From positions 124,001-188,000 of the forward strand of contig JADJXJ010000001.1 in NCBI GenBank assembly GCA_016715945.1: 64,000 nt of DNA, written 5' to 3'. How positions within the stretch are numbered: position 1 is the first letter of the stretch; each line of letters begins with the position of its first letter. Below the pieces are notes generated by a model. It saw only the letters and a program-made list of their open reading frames with translations. It ran no database searches and was not told the DNA's origin. This DNA comes from Bacteroidota bacterium. Lineage in GTDB: Bacteria > Bacteroidota > Bacteroidia > Bacteroidales > F082. The position numbers were made by a program, and so were the translations under genes. Shown one piece after another: positions 7,827 through 17,141 of this stretch.

Positions 7827-9131
7827 ATGAAAACAAGATCTGTTCTTCTACTTTGCATGTCGATGGTTATTTCCATTCCGACGGTTACATCGCAGGATAT
7901 TCCTCCCTCATTATCAGGTCATTCGGCGTATTATTCAGCTTCGGAGTCAAAAACATATTTATTTGGGGGTTATTTGAATGGTATGCTGGAATATAGTAAT
8001 GAGATATGGGTTTGTAATCAATATGGTCAGTTTAGCCGAATTGAGCCAAACCCAGGATGCCCATTAAAGCCTCCAGCCAGGGCAAACCACACATCATGGC
8101 TGCATAATGGATTTCTTTATATTTCAGGAGGAGTTAATGCTACAAGTAACTGTATATCAGATACATGGAGGTTCAATCTCAGTACAAGGTGCTGGGAGCT
8201 GGTTTCAAACACTGGTCCTTGTTTGTCACGTCAGGCAACAGTGTTACCAGCCGGCAGCTCCTCAGTTTACCTGATCGGAGGGCGTACGGGAGCAAATCAA
8301 TCCTCAGCTGGCTTCTATTCCTTGAATTTGAATAATCCCGCCTCTGGTTTTAGTTCGCTTCCGGCTTTGCCGGAACCGTTAATGGGAAGCGGTGGTTTTC
8401 AGAAAAATGGCAATGCCCATATTTTTGGAGGAATGTGGCATGATTGGGATCCGAATACACCTGGAAATCAGCCCAGCTACTCGCAGAACATCTGGAAGTA
8501 CAGCGTACAATCAGGATGGGAAATGGTGCCCGCTACCGGAACTATTGATGAGCTTTACGGAATGGCAGGCACTCAGGACCCCGCTGGCACTTATTATTAC
8601 GTGTTTGGCGGGTATAGCTATAATTACAGCAATAATACCCAGCTGTTTTCGAACAAGATATTCCGGTTAAACACCAACAGCTTCAACTGGATGCAGCTTC
8701 CCGTCACAATGCCCGAGGGTATGGCAGATTTCACAGCAACTTATATTCCAAGCAGCACCAAAAATGCCAACGACACTATTCTGCTCATTGGCGGAATATT
8801 ACAGTCCGGGGCAAATATTCCACTCTACTTTAAGTTCTCGGTGGCCTCGAACACGCTGAGCAGTTTCATCCCAACCGGACTGGACCAGACTGCAACGAAA
8901 CCATTATTTGAAGTTCACCCCAATCCGGTTCATGATTTGTTGCATTTATCATTGCCCGAAAACGAACTGCCTGATCGATTGACAATTTTCGATGCACAAG
9001 GCAGATGCCTGAAGGAAATTGCGAATGAAGTACCTGATGCGGTTGCTGTCGGTTTTCTTAAAGCTGGTGTTTACAAACTTTGTCTGAGCACTGCGAAGCA
9101 TGTTTACACAACTACATTCGTAAAGTACTGA
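7827..9131 (+). CDS. Secreted kelch-repeat protein with T9SS sorting domain
   Basis: A 434-residue exported protein. A signal peptide (MKTRSVLLLCMSMVISIPTV...) is followed by repeats of kelch type, with recurring LFGGY, LYISGG, YLIGGR, HIFGGMW, YVFGGYS and LIGGIL turns between about 45 and 350, which should form a beta-propeller. The last 75 residues, starting near FEVHPNPV and ending TTTFVKY, are a type A T9SS C-terminal sorting domain, so the protein is probably carried to the cell surface by T9SS. The ATG at 7827 is chosen because the signal peptide begins there; 20 further upstream codons are possible but unlikely. The ligand is unknown. The gene is more AT-rich than surrounding genes, a possible sign of transfer. 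Confidence 0.85.
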   Translation: MKTRSVLLLCMSMVISIPTVTSQDIPPSLSGHSAYYSASESKTYLFGGYLNGMLEYSNEIWVCNQYGQFSRIEPNPGCPLKPPARANHTSWLHNGFLYISGGVNATSNCISDTWRFNLSTRCWELVSNTGPCLSRQATVLPAGSSSVYLIGGRTGANQSSAGFYSLNLNNPASGFSSLPALPEPLMGSGGFQKNGNAHIFGGMWHDWDPNTPGNQPSYSQNIWKYSVQSGWEMVPATGTIDELYGMAGTQDPAGTYYYVFGGYSYNYSNNTQLFSNKIFRLNTNSFNWMQLPVTMPEGMADFTATYIPSSTKNANDTILLIGGILQSGANIPLYFKFSVASNTLSSFIPTGLDQTATKPLFEVHPNPVHDLLHLSLPENELPDRLTIFDAQGRCLKEIANEVPDAVAVGFLKAGVYKLCLSTAKHVYTTTFVKY

Positions 9132-9217
9132 TATTGATTTGCCATACTATAGGCTTGCAGAAGTCCCGGTTAGACTGACCAAATTTGTAGCAACGATGGG
9201 CTTTATAGAAGAAAACT

Positions 9218-9236
9218 GTTGATGTGCAATATCAAC
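9218..9236 (-). terminator. Candidate terminator of the glucan utilisation locus
   Basis: Stem GTTGAT (9218-9223) / ATCAAC (9231-9236) with a 7-nt loop. Read on the minus strand it is followed by GTTTTC, a weak T-tract. It lies about 45 bases after the GH30 stop and would end the operon. Confidence 0.4.
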
Positions 9237-9281
9237 GTAAATAACTACTGAAATTTGTATTCAATCGTAAGCCAGTCTTCT

Positions 9282-10760
9282 TTAGTTCCAGACAAGCGTT
9301 GCCACTGACTTTGATGGGATTGAGCAGCTGAAGAACTTATTGCCCTGCCGCACGGTGAAGGTCTTGAAATTATTGTCGTAGTTGCTGATCACCAGGGCTT
9401 TTGATCCGTCGGTATTTACGAATGCCACTGCTTCGATATTGGTGAGCGATTGTGCCCAGAGGGCGGACACCCTTACCGCACCCGGGCGGACAAATTTCGA
9501 GAAGTGTCCGATGGCGTAGTATTCTTCGTTGAAGGTAATTTGTCGGGTGGATTGGTTGATGGTGACCACGCCGCGGCAGTTCGGACAGCCGTTATTTCGC
9601 GGGCCGTGGTATTCGTCCAATGCCAGGTTCCACATCAATGCCGATCGCGACCAGTTGAGGGCAGTGCCTATGAAAATGTTGCGCATATACCACATCAGGT
9701 TGTCCGAGAAATCAGGGGCCCATGCACCACCTGATATTTCTGTGAAGTGTAACTCCCTGTCGGGGTGGGCATTATGCACCGCCGACATGGCCGAGACCTG
9801 ACCACCATAACCATGGAAAGCGCTTCCGGCAGTGAAGGCCTTGGCCTGGGGGTCGTTGAGAATTTGAATGGAGTAAGTCGTATTATCCCAGTTGTGGTCG
9901 TAATTGATGATTTTGGTACTCAACCCGGCCTGTGCAAATTTTGGTCCGAGGTGGTCGCGGATAAAGACGAGCTGTTCGCCCGATTGCATTTCCATGCAGG
10001 GATAGGCTGCAGTGAAATAAAGTGGCTCGTTTTGTGGAGTTACATGGCTGATGCTGATGCCTTTAGCCTGCATTGCCTGCACGTAACGCACAAAATAATC
10101 CGCATACACCGAATAGCAATCGGAGCGAAGTTTGCCGCCTTTGAGGCTGCCATTGGTTTTCATCCAGGCCGGGGCACTCCATGGCGAACCCATGATGAAC
10201 AGGTCGGGCGCGATGGTTTTCACCTTTTGCATCACGGGGATCACATCCAAAGTGTCTTTGCTCAGGCTGAAGTTTTGCAACTGGAAGTCGGTATGTCCGG
10301 CAGGCAGGTCGTTGTAGGTATAGTCGGAGAGCGAGAAGTCGCTGGCGCCCATGGTCAGGCGTACAAAGCTGATGCCGATGCCTTTTTCCGGGTCAAAGAG
10401 TTTTTCCAGCAGGCTCTGGCTTTCAGTGGCATTGAGCACCCTGTTGATCAGGTAGGCCGACGAGCCAGTCATTGCAGCCCCGTAACCATCAATGGTTTGC
10501 ATTTGAATGCTTGTGTCCACTGTGATCAGCGGCCACATGCCATCGTGCTGGCCGATGATGGGCAATCCGGCTTCCTTGCTGAGGAGTTTAAGCTGATCTC
10601 CACGGGTGAGCCATACCTGAGCGGTGGGGCCATCCGGACCCGGGGGTTCGGGATCGTCGGGTGGATTTGTTTTATTGCAGGCCGGGGGTAAAAATGAAGC
10701 CAGCAAAAGCATGATAATCAAGCTAACAGACATCAGGCGCGATTTTTCAGTCATTTTCAT
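9282..10760 (-). CDS. Glycoside hydrolase family 30 enzyme
   Basis: A 492-residue secreted lipoprotein-like GH30 retaining glycosidase. The signal ends in PPACNKT, followed by a Pro-rich linker. The (beta/alpha)8 domain shows the start QTIDGYGAAMTGSSAYL, the acid/base glutamate in VTPQNEP near 239-242 and the nucleophile glutamate in FTEISGGAW near 340, and ends in the small beta-domain of the family. Members act on beta-1,6-glucan, glucosylceramide or beta-xylan. With GH16 and GH3 neighbours, a beta-1,6-glucanase that removes side branches of laminarin-like glucan is the likely role (inference). The start was set at the Met before the signal peptide; the longer frame (10856) would overlap the SusD stop. 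It is the last gene of the locus. Confidence 0.9.
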   Translation of the reverse strand: MKMTEKSRLMSVSLIIMLLLASFLPPACNKTNPPDDPEPPGPDGPTAQVWLTRGDQLKLLSKEAGLPIIGQHDGMWPLITVDTSIQMQTIDGYGAAMTGSSAYLINRVLNATESQSLLEKLFDPEKGIGISFVRLTMGASDFSLSDYTYNDLPAGHTDFQLQNFSLSKDTLDVIPVMQKVKTIAPDLFIMGSPWSAPAWMKTNGSLKGGKLRSDCYSVYADYFVRYVQAMQAKGISISHVTPQNEPLYFTAAYPCMEMQSGEQLVFIRDHLGPKFAQAGLSTKIINYDHNWDNTTYSIQILNDPQAKAFTAGSAFHGYGGQVSAMSAVHNAHPDRELHFTEISGGAWAPDFSDNLMWYMRNIFIGTALNWSRSALMWNLALDEYHGPRNNGCPNCRGVVTINQSTRQITFNEEYYAIGHFSKFVRPGAVRVSALWAQSLTNIEAVAFVNTDGSKALVISNYDNNFKTFTVRQGNKFFSCSIPSKSVATLVWN

Positions 10761-10779
10761 AAAATAATGAACAAAAATG

Positions 10780-10807
10780 GCCTCCGGCAGTCGGGACCAC
10801 CGGAGGC
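10780..10807 (-). terminator. Hairpin between SusD1 and GH30 genes
   Basis: Perfect 8-bp stem GCCTCCGG (10780-10787) / CCGGAGGC (10800-10807). Read on the minus strand the stem is followed by CATTTTTG. It sits 8 bases after the SusD1 stop and 19 before the GH30 start, so it may attenuate GH30 transcription or stabilise the SusCD mRNA. Confidence 0.65.
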
Positions 10808-10815
10808 AGGTGTGT

Positions 10816-12276
10816 TTAATATCCCGGGTTCTGGGTAAGCTTGGTGTTGTTGTCAATTTCGCGTTGCGGGATGGGCCAGAGCAGTTTGTTGGGGGTCACA
10901 TTGTAGTTGAGCGGCGTGTTGTTCGGGCCTTTCACATTGTTCATCACTTCGATGGCCCTTCCGGTGCGTTTAAGGTCGTACCAGCGGTGTCCTTCGAAAG
11001 CAAGTTCTAGCCGGCGTTCCTTTTCGATGGCCAGTCTCATTTCGGCCTGGTTGCTGGCTGTGGTCGGAGGCAGGTTTACTCTGGCCCTGATCTGGTTTAC
11101 GAGTGCGGCTGCGCCCTGCACATCACCCTGGGCGTTGAGCGCTTCGGCCTTGAGCAGCAAAATGTCGGCCAGACGCAGGAGGATGAAATTCTGCGGGCTG
11201 GGCATGGTAAAGTTTCTCCATTTGTTCACAAAGGGGAAGTTGGTCTGTGGCCAGTAAGGGTCGCTCCAGCGGCCGCTGACATCGAGAAAGATGATGCTGG
11301 CATTTTTGCGGATCATGTCGTTTTCGGCATCGAAGGCGGCAACCAGGTCGTTCGATGGGGTATTGAATTTTTTCCAGTCGAGGCCACGGAACATCGTTGT
11401 GCCCCAGTTGCCACTCGAAGGGGTGCCTTCGTAATTGATTTCGAAGATCGATTCGGCCGAGTTCTCGTGCTGGTTGTTCCAGAGCATTTCATAATCCGGC
11501 AACAGGCTGTAGCCTCCGGCAATCACGGCATCGCAGTATTGCAGCACCTTGTCCCATTGCGGGGGTTGGATGGTGGCATACACTTTGGCGAGCATGGCAT
11601 TGGCTGCGCCACGTGTGGCATATCCCTTGTGCGGGGCGGTGATGCGGGCATGGTTGCGTGCCAGCTCGAAGTCTCTGATAATCTGTGCAAAGACAGAGTC
11701 TTTAGGTGCGCGGGCCGGAAACATGATGGGATAGATCTCGGGCAGCAGGTCAACACTTACGGTGGTCACTTCTTTGAGCTGCAAAGGCACATCGCCCCAC
11801 AGCTGCACGGCCTGGAAGTACATAAATGCCCTGATCCAGGCTGCTTCGGCCTTGATCTCGATCTTCCGGGCATCCGACAGTCCTGGTACCTTGTCCACAT
11901 TGTTGTACACCGAATTGGCCTTGCCTATGGTGCCGTACAAATAGGCCCAGTCGCGGCTGACATTGGTGTTGGTGGCATCAATGCTGAATTCGTCGATCTG
12001 AAAGTTCATAGGGTTGTCGGCGCCCGCATAGGCATCGTCGCTCTGGGCATCGCCATTCACATAATAGTCGAGCGAGAAATACTCGTTCCGGAAATCATCA
12101 TACACCCCTGCCAGTGCGGCTTCCACTTCGGCAGGTGTTTTGTAAAGAATGGAATCAGCCGAAGTGTTCGAAACTGCTATGCTCTGCGACACCGGTTGCA
12201 GGTCGAGAAAATCGTTGCAGGCGCTCAGGGCGTAGATTATACCTGTGGTCAATATGATGTTGAGGATTCTTTTCAT
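10816..12276 (-). CDS. SusD-like outer-membrane glycan-binding lipoprotein (pair 1)
   Basis: A 486-residue RagB/SusD family lipoprotein. The signal peptide ends at the lipobox around LSAC (Cys 20), followed by NDFLDLQP, the usual SusD opening. The C-terminal half contains the conserved RLADILLLKAEALN segment and the ERRLELAFEGHRWYDLKRTGR motif of the TPR/SusD fold. It sits on the cell surface and forms the lid of its SusC partner encoded 12 bases upstream, with which it is clearly co-transcribed. The ligand is probably a glucan oligosaccharide, inferred from the neighbouring enzymes. Confidence 0.95.
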   Translation of the reverse strand: MKRILNIILTTGIIYALSACNDFLDLQPVSQSIAVSNTSADSILYKTPAEVEAALAGVYDDFRNEYFSLDYYVNGDAQSDDAYAGADNPMNFQIDEFSIDATNTNVSRDWAYLYGTIGKANSVYNNVDKVPGLSDARKIEIKAEAAWIRAFMYFQAVQLWGDVPLQLKEVTTVSVDLLPEIYPIMFPARAPKDSVFAQIIRDFELARNHARITAPHKGYATRGAANAMLAKVYATIQPPQWDKVLQYCDAVIAGGYSLLPDYEMLWNNQHENSAESIFEINYEGTPSSGNWGTTMFRGLDWKKFNTPSNDLVAAFDAENDMIRKNASIIFLDVSGRWSDPYWPQTNFPFVNKWRNFTMPSPQNFILLRLADILLLKAEALNAQGDVQGAAALVNQIRARVNLPPTTASNQAEMRLAIEKERRLELAFEGHRWYDLKRTGRAIEVMNNVKGPNNTPLNYNVTPNKLLWPIPQREIDNNTKLTQNPGY

Positions 12277-12288
12277 GGCTGCAAGTGT

Positions 12289-15213
12289 TTAAAGTTCAAG
12301 GTTAAGGCCGATCACAATTGAGCGCGATTGCGGATAGGTGCCGTAATCGATTCCCATCTCCACAGCGCTGTTGCCATAGGCATTCACTTCGGGGTCAAAA
12401 CCGCTGTATTTGGTCAGCGTAATCAGATTGCGCCCGGTGGCGAACAATTGCAGGCTTCTGATGCCTTTGAACTTGTCGGCGGCAGTCAGCAGGTTGTACG
12501 ACAGGGTGAGCGATTTCAGCCTGACAAAAGAGCCGTCTTCCACAAATCGTGTCGAGTTGCGCACATTGTTGATGTTTCCTGCCCGTGGGATGTCGGTGAC
12601 ATCACCGGGTTTGCGCCATCTTCGCAGCACGGCAGTGCTCTGATTTTTGCTGTCGAACATGCCTTCGAGGTCGATGCGGGTTGCGTTGTAGATGTCGTTG
12701 CCATAGCTGCCCTGAATGAAGATGTTCAGGTCGAAACGTTTGTAGCTCAGGTTGTTGGTAAATCCGAAAACAAAATCCGGATTTGCATTGCCGATGACGG
12801 TACGGTCGCCGGTATCGAATATGCCATTGTTGTTCAGGTCTTTATATTTCAGGTTGCCTGTGGCCGGATCCACCCCGTCAGCCACATAACCAAAGAACGA
12901 CCCGAGGGGCAGGCCGACTTTTACAATGGCCACATCCTGGTTGTTGGAGTAGATGCGCCCGAAATAGTAGATGTCGGTGTATTCAAGTTTTTTTACCTCG
13001 TTTTTGTTGAAGGAGATATTGAAATCGGAAGTCCAGCGGATTTTTTTATCCAGGTTTACTGTGTTGAGGTTGAACTCGATACCGCGGTTTTCGATGCTGC
13101 CGGCATTGGTTTGAATTGTGGTGATGGGCAGCGAACTGCTCAGCTGCACATTGAGCAGCACATCGTCGGTGCGCTTGATGTAGGCATCTGCAGTAAAGTT
13201 GAGCCTGTAGTTGAACATGGCAAGGTCGATCCCGATATTCGACTGGGTGGTTGTTTCCCAGCGCAGGTCAGGGTTGCCATACGTAACCTGAACTGCAGAT
13301 GGTCCGGACAATGGGTTGGTAGGCGTACGACGGTAGTAGTTGATCAAGCCGTAGCGGGCATAATTGGGGATGCCTTCCTGGTTGCCGTTCTTTCCCCATC
13401 CACCTCGAAGTTTCAGGTCGTCGATCAGGGTAACTCCCTGCATAAACTTTTCTGATGAGATGCGCCAACCGGCCGAAAACGAGGGCATAGTACCCCAGTG
13501 GTGGGCCAGTTTCGACGATCCGTCGCGCCTCAGGCTCATGGTCAGGTAGTATTTGCCCGACCAATCCCATGCAGCACGGCCGAAAAATGAAGCCAAAGCC
13601 CACTCCTGGATATTGGTGCTTGCCGTGATGTTGTTTGCGGCATTGAGGGTGCGGACATTGACATCTTCCGGAAAATCGGTGCCGTAGATGAACGAATTGT
13701 TGCCTTTGTATCTTTGTATGCTATTGCCTGCCAGTGCGTTAAGGTTGTGTTTTCCGAATGCCCGGGCGAAACCAATGGTATTCTCCCAGAGCAAGGTGCT
13801 GTGTGTGGTTTTGTCGGACTGACCGATGCCGTTGTTTTGTCTTCCAAAATTGGTGCGCACGGGGTCGAGGTAATAATCCCACTGGTGGGTGAGCAGGTCG
13901 GCCCCGAACTTAGTGGTCAGGGTCAGTTCCTTGAGTGGATTGGCAGTCAGGCTGAAATTTCCGAATATCTGATTATCTATTGTCTGCTGATCGGGGCCTT
14001 CCATGTAAGCAATCGGGTGTTCCCATGATGGCTGGAATGGATTGGGGTCGTACCACCCGCTGCCGTCGTTTTTGTAAATCGACAGGAATGGCGGGGTGTT
14101 GAGTGCGCTCATGATGACGCCTCCGCGTCCGGAGCTCAGGTTATCGGGGGTATCCTTGGTGTTGAGGTGCATCACATTGATGCTGGTGTTGGCTTTGAGC
14201 CAGGGTTTGAGCTCGTTGTCGAGGTTGGTGCGCACGGTAAAACGGTCGAAGCGTGCCGGTTTGACCATTCCCTGATCGGAGAGCCAGGTAGCCGAGACGA
14301 ACTGGGATGATTTTTCGGTGCCTCCGGTGTACGACAGCTGATGTGTCTGGGTGGTTCCGGTGCCAAAGACTAAGCCCGGCCAGTCGGTAAATTTTGTTTG
14401 TGTCGGGTCGATGCTGCCCGGCATTATCTCGTTCATCAGTTCGCGGTAGGCTTTTGTGCCCAAGACATCAATGCCCTTGCGCAGATTGGACCAGCCGAGA
14501 TAGGTGTTGTAGCGGATGGTGCTTTCGCCTGCCTGTCCGCGCTTTGTTGTAATAATCACCACGCCATTGGCAGCACGTGCCCCGTAAATGGCTGCTGACG
14601 AAGCATCTTTGAGCACGCTCATGCTCTGGATGTCGCCGGGGTTGATGTGTCGGATATCTGTGGTTGGCACCCCGTCAACCACATACAAAGGTTCGTTGCC
14701 TGCCAGTACCGATGTGGCTCCGCGCACCCTCACAGCCAAGCCGGAACCGGGCTTGCCCGAAGGTTGAAACACCTGCACACCTGCGGCTTTTCCCTGCAGG
14801 GCTTCAGCTGCCGAAACCAGCGGACGGTTTCGCATTTCCTTGTCATCCACCACTGCTACAGCTGTGGTGAGGTCTTTCTTTTTCTGGGTGCCGTAGCCAA
14901 TCACAACCACTTCGCTAAGCTGGGCGATGTCTTCCAGGAGGGTCACATCAATACGGTTGCGTCCGTTCACAGCAATTACTTGTTCCACATATCCTATATA
15001 GCTGAACCTGAGGCGGGCTGTATTCGAAACAACAATCTCATATTGCCCGTCAACACCGGTAATGGTGCCCCGGGCCGTGCCATCGACCAGGATGGTGACA
15101 CCGGGCAGCGGGTTGGCCTGCGCGTCTTTCACCGTTCCTCTTACCGTAATTTCTTGTGCATGGACCAGAAAGTTAAAGATCAGCAAAATACCGACAGCAA
15201 ATATCTTACGCAT
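12289..15213 (-). CDS. SusC-like TonB-dependent glycan transporter (pair 1)
   Basis: A 974-residue outer-membrane transporter. Order: signal peptide (1-19), carboxypeptidase-regulatory-like beta-sandwich (about 20-105, VRGTVKDAQANPLPGVTI), plug domain starting near VVIGYGTQKKKDLTTAV, with the SusC signature VVDGVPTTDIRHINPGDIQS and SVLKDASSAAIYGARAANGV, then a 22-strand barrel ending in a hydrophobic residue pattern LNLEL. It imports oligosaccharides into the periplasm using TonB energy. SusD1 follows directly. It is separated from the upstream PKD protein gene by 95 bases that hold a strong hairpin. It is shorter than SusC2 (1032 residues) and clearly a diverged paralogue. Confidence 0.96.
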   Translation of the reverse strand: MRKIFAVGILLIFNFLVHAQEITVRGTVKDAQANPLPGVTILVDGTARGTITGVDGQYEIVVSNTARLRFSYIGYVEQVIAVNGRNRIDVTLLEDIAQLSEVVVIGYGTQKKKDLTTAVAVVDDKEMRNRPLVSAAEALQGKAAGVQVFQPSGKPGSGLAVRVRGATSVLAGNEPLYVVDGVPTTDIRHINPGDIQSMSVLKDASSAAIYGARAANGVVIITTKRGQAGESTIRYNTYLGWSNLRKGIDVLGTKAYRELMNEIMPGSIDPTQTKFTDWPGLVFGTGTTQTHQLSYTGGTEKSSQFVSATWLSDQGMVKPARFDRFTVRTNLDNELKPWLKANTSINVMHLNTKDTPDNLSSGRGGVIMSALNTPPFLSIYKNDGSGWYDPNPFQPSWEHPIAYMEGPDQQTIDNQIFGNFSLTANPLKELTLTTKFGADLLTHQWDYYLDPVRTNFGRQNNGIGQSDKTTHSTLLWENTIGFARAFGKHNLNALAGNSIQRYKGNNSFIYGTDFPEDVNVRTLNAANNITASTNIQEWALASFFGRAAWDWSGKYYLTMSLRRDGSSKLAHHWGTMPSFSAGWRISSEKFMQGVTLIDDLKLRGGWGKNGNQEGIPNYARYGLINYYRRTPTNPLSGPSAVQVTYGNPDLRWETTTQSNIGIDLAMFNYRLNFTADAYIKRTDDVLLNVQLSSSLPITTIQTNAGSIENRGIEFNLNTVNLDKKIRWTSDFNISFNKNEVKKLEYTDIYYFGRIYSNNQDVAIVKVGLPLGSFFGYVADGVDPATGNLKYKDLNNNGIFDTGDRTVIGNANPDFVFGFTNNLSYKRFDLNIFIQGSYGNDIYNATRIDLEGMFDSKNQSTAVLRRWRKPGDVTDIPRAGNINNVRNSTRFVEDGSFVRLKSLTLSYNLLTAADKFKGIRSLQLFATGRNLITLTKYSGFDPEVNAYGNSAVEMGIDYGTYPQSRSIVIGLNLEL

Positions 15214-15259
15214 ATAAACTTGATGTTATTTGGTGGTTTTGGTGATTTGTGTGATAAAA

Positions 15260-15283
15260 CAGGAGGGGACGATGCCCCTCCTG
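15260..15283 (-). terminator. Hairpin between PKD protein and SusC1 genes
   Basis: Perfect 9-bp stem CAGGAGGGG (15260-15268) / CCCCTCCTG (15275-15283), loop ACGATG. On the minus strand it is followed by only four T, so it may be a weak terminator, an mRNA processing site or a 3'-end stabiliser. Confidence 0.55.
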
Positions 15284-15308
15284 CCTGGTTTGTATGTGCA
15301 AGCGAATG

Positions 15309-17084
15309 TCAACGTTCGAGCACCATGGTCCACGCGGCTGTTCCGCTGTGGTCGCCTGTGATGTCAACCGATACGATGAGGTATTGTTTTGTGGCTCCGT
15401 TGGCAAAGCCAATTACCTCGTAGCGGTTAGTGGGATTTCCGCCATTTGGTGGGTTGGCGCCATTGGTATTTTCGCCTCCGTAGTAGCCTTTGTAGAATCC
15501 GATGAATGCGGCACGGTTGGGGCCATTGGTGAGGGTGATGATCGCGCGGCTGTCGGCCGTTGCGGGGGTAAACGCAAAGGTGTGTGCATTTTCGCCAAGG
15601 GCACTACCGAAGGCTGCACCATTTCCGCTGGCAGCAATCTGGGCATCCGAGATGCAACCGTTGGGCGAACCGAAGTATCCGTCGTTGCGGGCCGATCCCT
15701 TGGTGTCGTATGTGAATTTACCATCGGCATGGAAGGTGAATTCGTCATCAGGCATGCACGACCAGTCGTCGCCCCCAGTGCCAGTTCCATCGAGGAACGA
15801 CTTGGGCAGCGACCACCACGACGGGTCTCCGAGTCCTGGGCCAACATAAACCGAACGTTCAGCTACACGTACCCTCCAGGGTGCACCAACCAGCAACTCG
15901 GCAGTGAGGGGTGTTACCGACACCACTGCATCCAGCTCGGTCGAGCGTGTGCCCATGGCATTGGTGGCGGTCAGCTTGATGGTGTACAAGCCTTCGCTGG
16001 CATAAGTATGGGTTGGGTTTTCGGCGGTTGAAGTGTTACCGTCGCCAAAGTCCCACAGATAGCTGTTGGCATAGGTGGAGGTGTTGTTGAACACCAATGT
16101 CAGGCCGTCTTGTGTGAATGAGAACGAGGGGTTAGGCATGTTGCCGGGGATGGGCGGTTCTTCGTTGGGGTTGTCGTAGTGTACGAGCACAAAACGCCAG
16201 TACCCGCCTGGTTCGGCCGGATTCCAGCGGTAGATGCCTTCCACGATGAGGGTGTCCACCTGTCCGTCGTGCAACTTAACGATGTTGTAGGTAACTGTTT
16301 GCTGAGGGGTGTTCACCTCAACGTTGTTGCCCAATTTGTAGAAGCCGATGTAAGCTCCAAGGCCATTGACCTTAACTTTAGGCTGTTCGCCCTGGATGAT
16401 CTCAAAGGTGTGGTTGCCGCTTCCCCATGCTGCCAGGCTCTGGCCGGTGGTGCTTACCATGTTGTTTTCCGATACACAGGTCCAGCCGGGTTCAAAGATG
16501 TTGCCTTCAGCCCAAACATCGCCTTTGGCATCGAAAATCATGCGGCCGTCGCGATGGAAAGTCCACTCGTCGTTGAGCATACAAGGCCTGTTGGCCAGTT
16601 CGTCGTTGTTGCGACCCATAGCCCACCATATCTCTGTTCTGCTTTCAGGTCCAACTTCCAGCGGATAGCGTCCTGTACTCACATCGCGGATCAGTTTCCA
16701 CTTTTTACCATCAGTACCTTCGCCAGCAAGGCGGGTAAGGAGCACATTGGGGTCGCTGATGGTAACCACCTGCGAAAATACGTCGGTGTATGTGCCTTTG
16801 AGCGAGGTGGCTTTGAGGGTCACTGTGTATTGACCGGCATTTTCGTAGATGTGTTCAGGGTCGGTCTCTGTCGAAACCGGGCTGCCGTCGCCAAAGTTCC
16901 ACTCAAGTGCCGAATAGTTCTGCGACTCGTTGGTAAACTTTACTTTCTTCCAGTTTTGCGCATCCACCTGGAAGGTGAAGCTCGGAATCAATTCTGGTTC
17001 CGGGTCTTCCTTCTTGCAGGAAGTGAACGGAATGAGCGTTGCCACAAATAGCAGCAACAAAGAGAATCTCAGGTTTTTTTTCAT
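15309..17084 (-). CDS. PKD-domain surface glycan-binding lipoprotein with internal duplication
   Basis: A 591-residue lipoprotein (signal ends TSCKKEDPEPE). It has two copies of a PKD domain followed by a beta-rich module. PKD1 lies near 35-110 (WNFGDGSPVS) and PKD2 near 318-395 (LWDFGDGNTS). The following modules share EWTFHRDGRMIFDAKGD near 170 with EFTFHADGKFTYDTKGS near 446, and AYIGFYK with AFIGFYK, giving a repeat period of about 276 residues. There are no catalytic motifs. In beta-glucan loci of Bacteroidetes, PKD lipoproteins encoded beside SusCD act as surface glycan-binding proteins (SusE/F position), which is the likely role. It lies between GH3 and SusC1. Confidence 0.85.
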   Translation of the reverse strand: MKKNLRFSLLLLFVATLIPFTSCKKEDPEPELIPSFTFQVDAQNWKKVKFTNESQNYSALEWNFGDGSPVSTETDPEHIYENAGQYTVTLKATSLKGTYTDVFSQVVTISDPNVLLTRLAGEGTDGKKWKLIRDVSTGRYPLEVGPESRTEIWWAMGRNNDELANRPCMLNDEWTFHRDGRMIFDAKGDVWAEGNIFEPGWTCVSENNMVSTTGQSLAAWGSGNHTFEIIQGEQPKVKVNGLGAYIGFYKLGNNVEVNTPQQTVTYNIVKLHDGQVDTLIVEGIYRWNPAEPGGYWRFVLVHYDNPNEEPPIPGNMPNPSFSFTQDGLTLVFNNTSTYANSYLWDFGDGNTSTAENPTHTYASEGLYTIKLTATNAMGTRSTELDAVVSVTPLTAELLVGAPWRVRVAERSVYVGPGLGDPSWWSLPKSFLDGTGTGGDDWSCMPDDEFTFHADGKFTYDTKGSARNDGYFGSPNGCISDAQIAASGNGAAFGSALGENAHTFAFTPATADSRAIITLTNGPNRAAFIGFYKGYYGGENTNGANPPNGGNPTNRYEVIGFANGATKQYLIVSVDITGDHSGTAAWTMVLER

Positions 17085-17141
17085 GGCTGAAATTTTTGGG
17101 TTAATAAATGAGTAATTGATTTGTGATTGGTTTTCATTGAT

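Noticed and set aside
9765..10691. 308-codon plus-strand frame inside GH30
   Set aside because: Antisense to the GH30 gene, which keeps both catalytic glutamates.
12328..13455. 375-codon plus-strand frame inside SusC1
   Set aside because: It lies fully antisense to a textbook SusC gene and shows no signal or domain.
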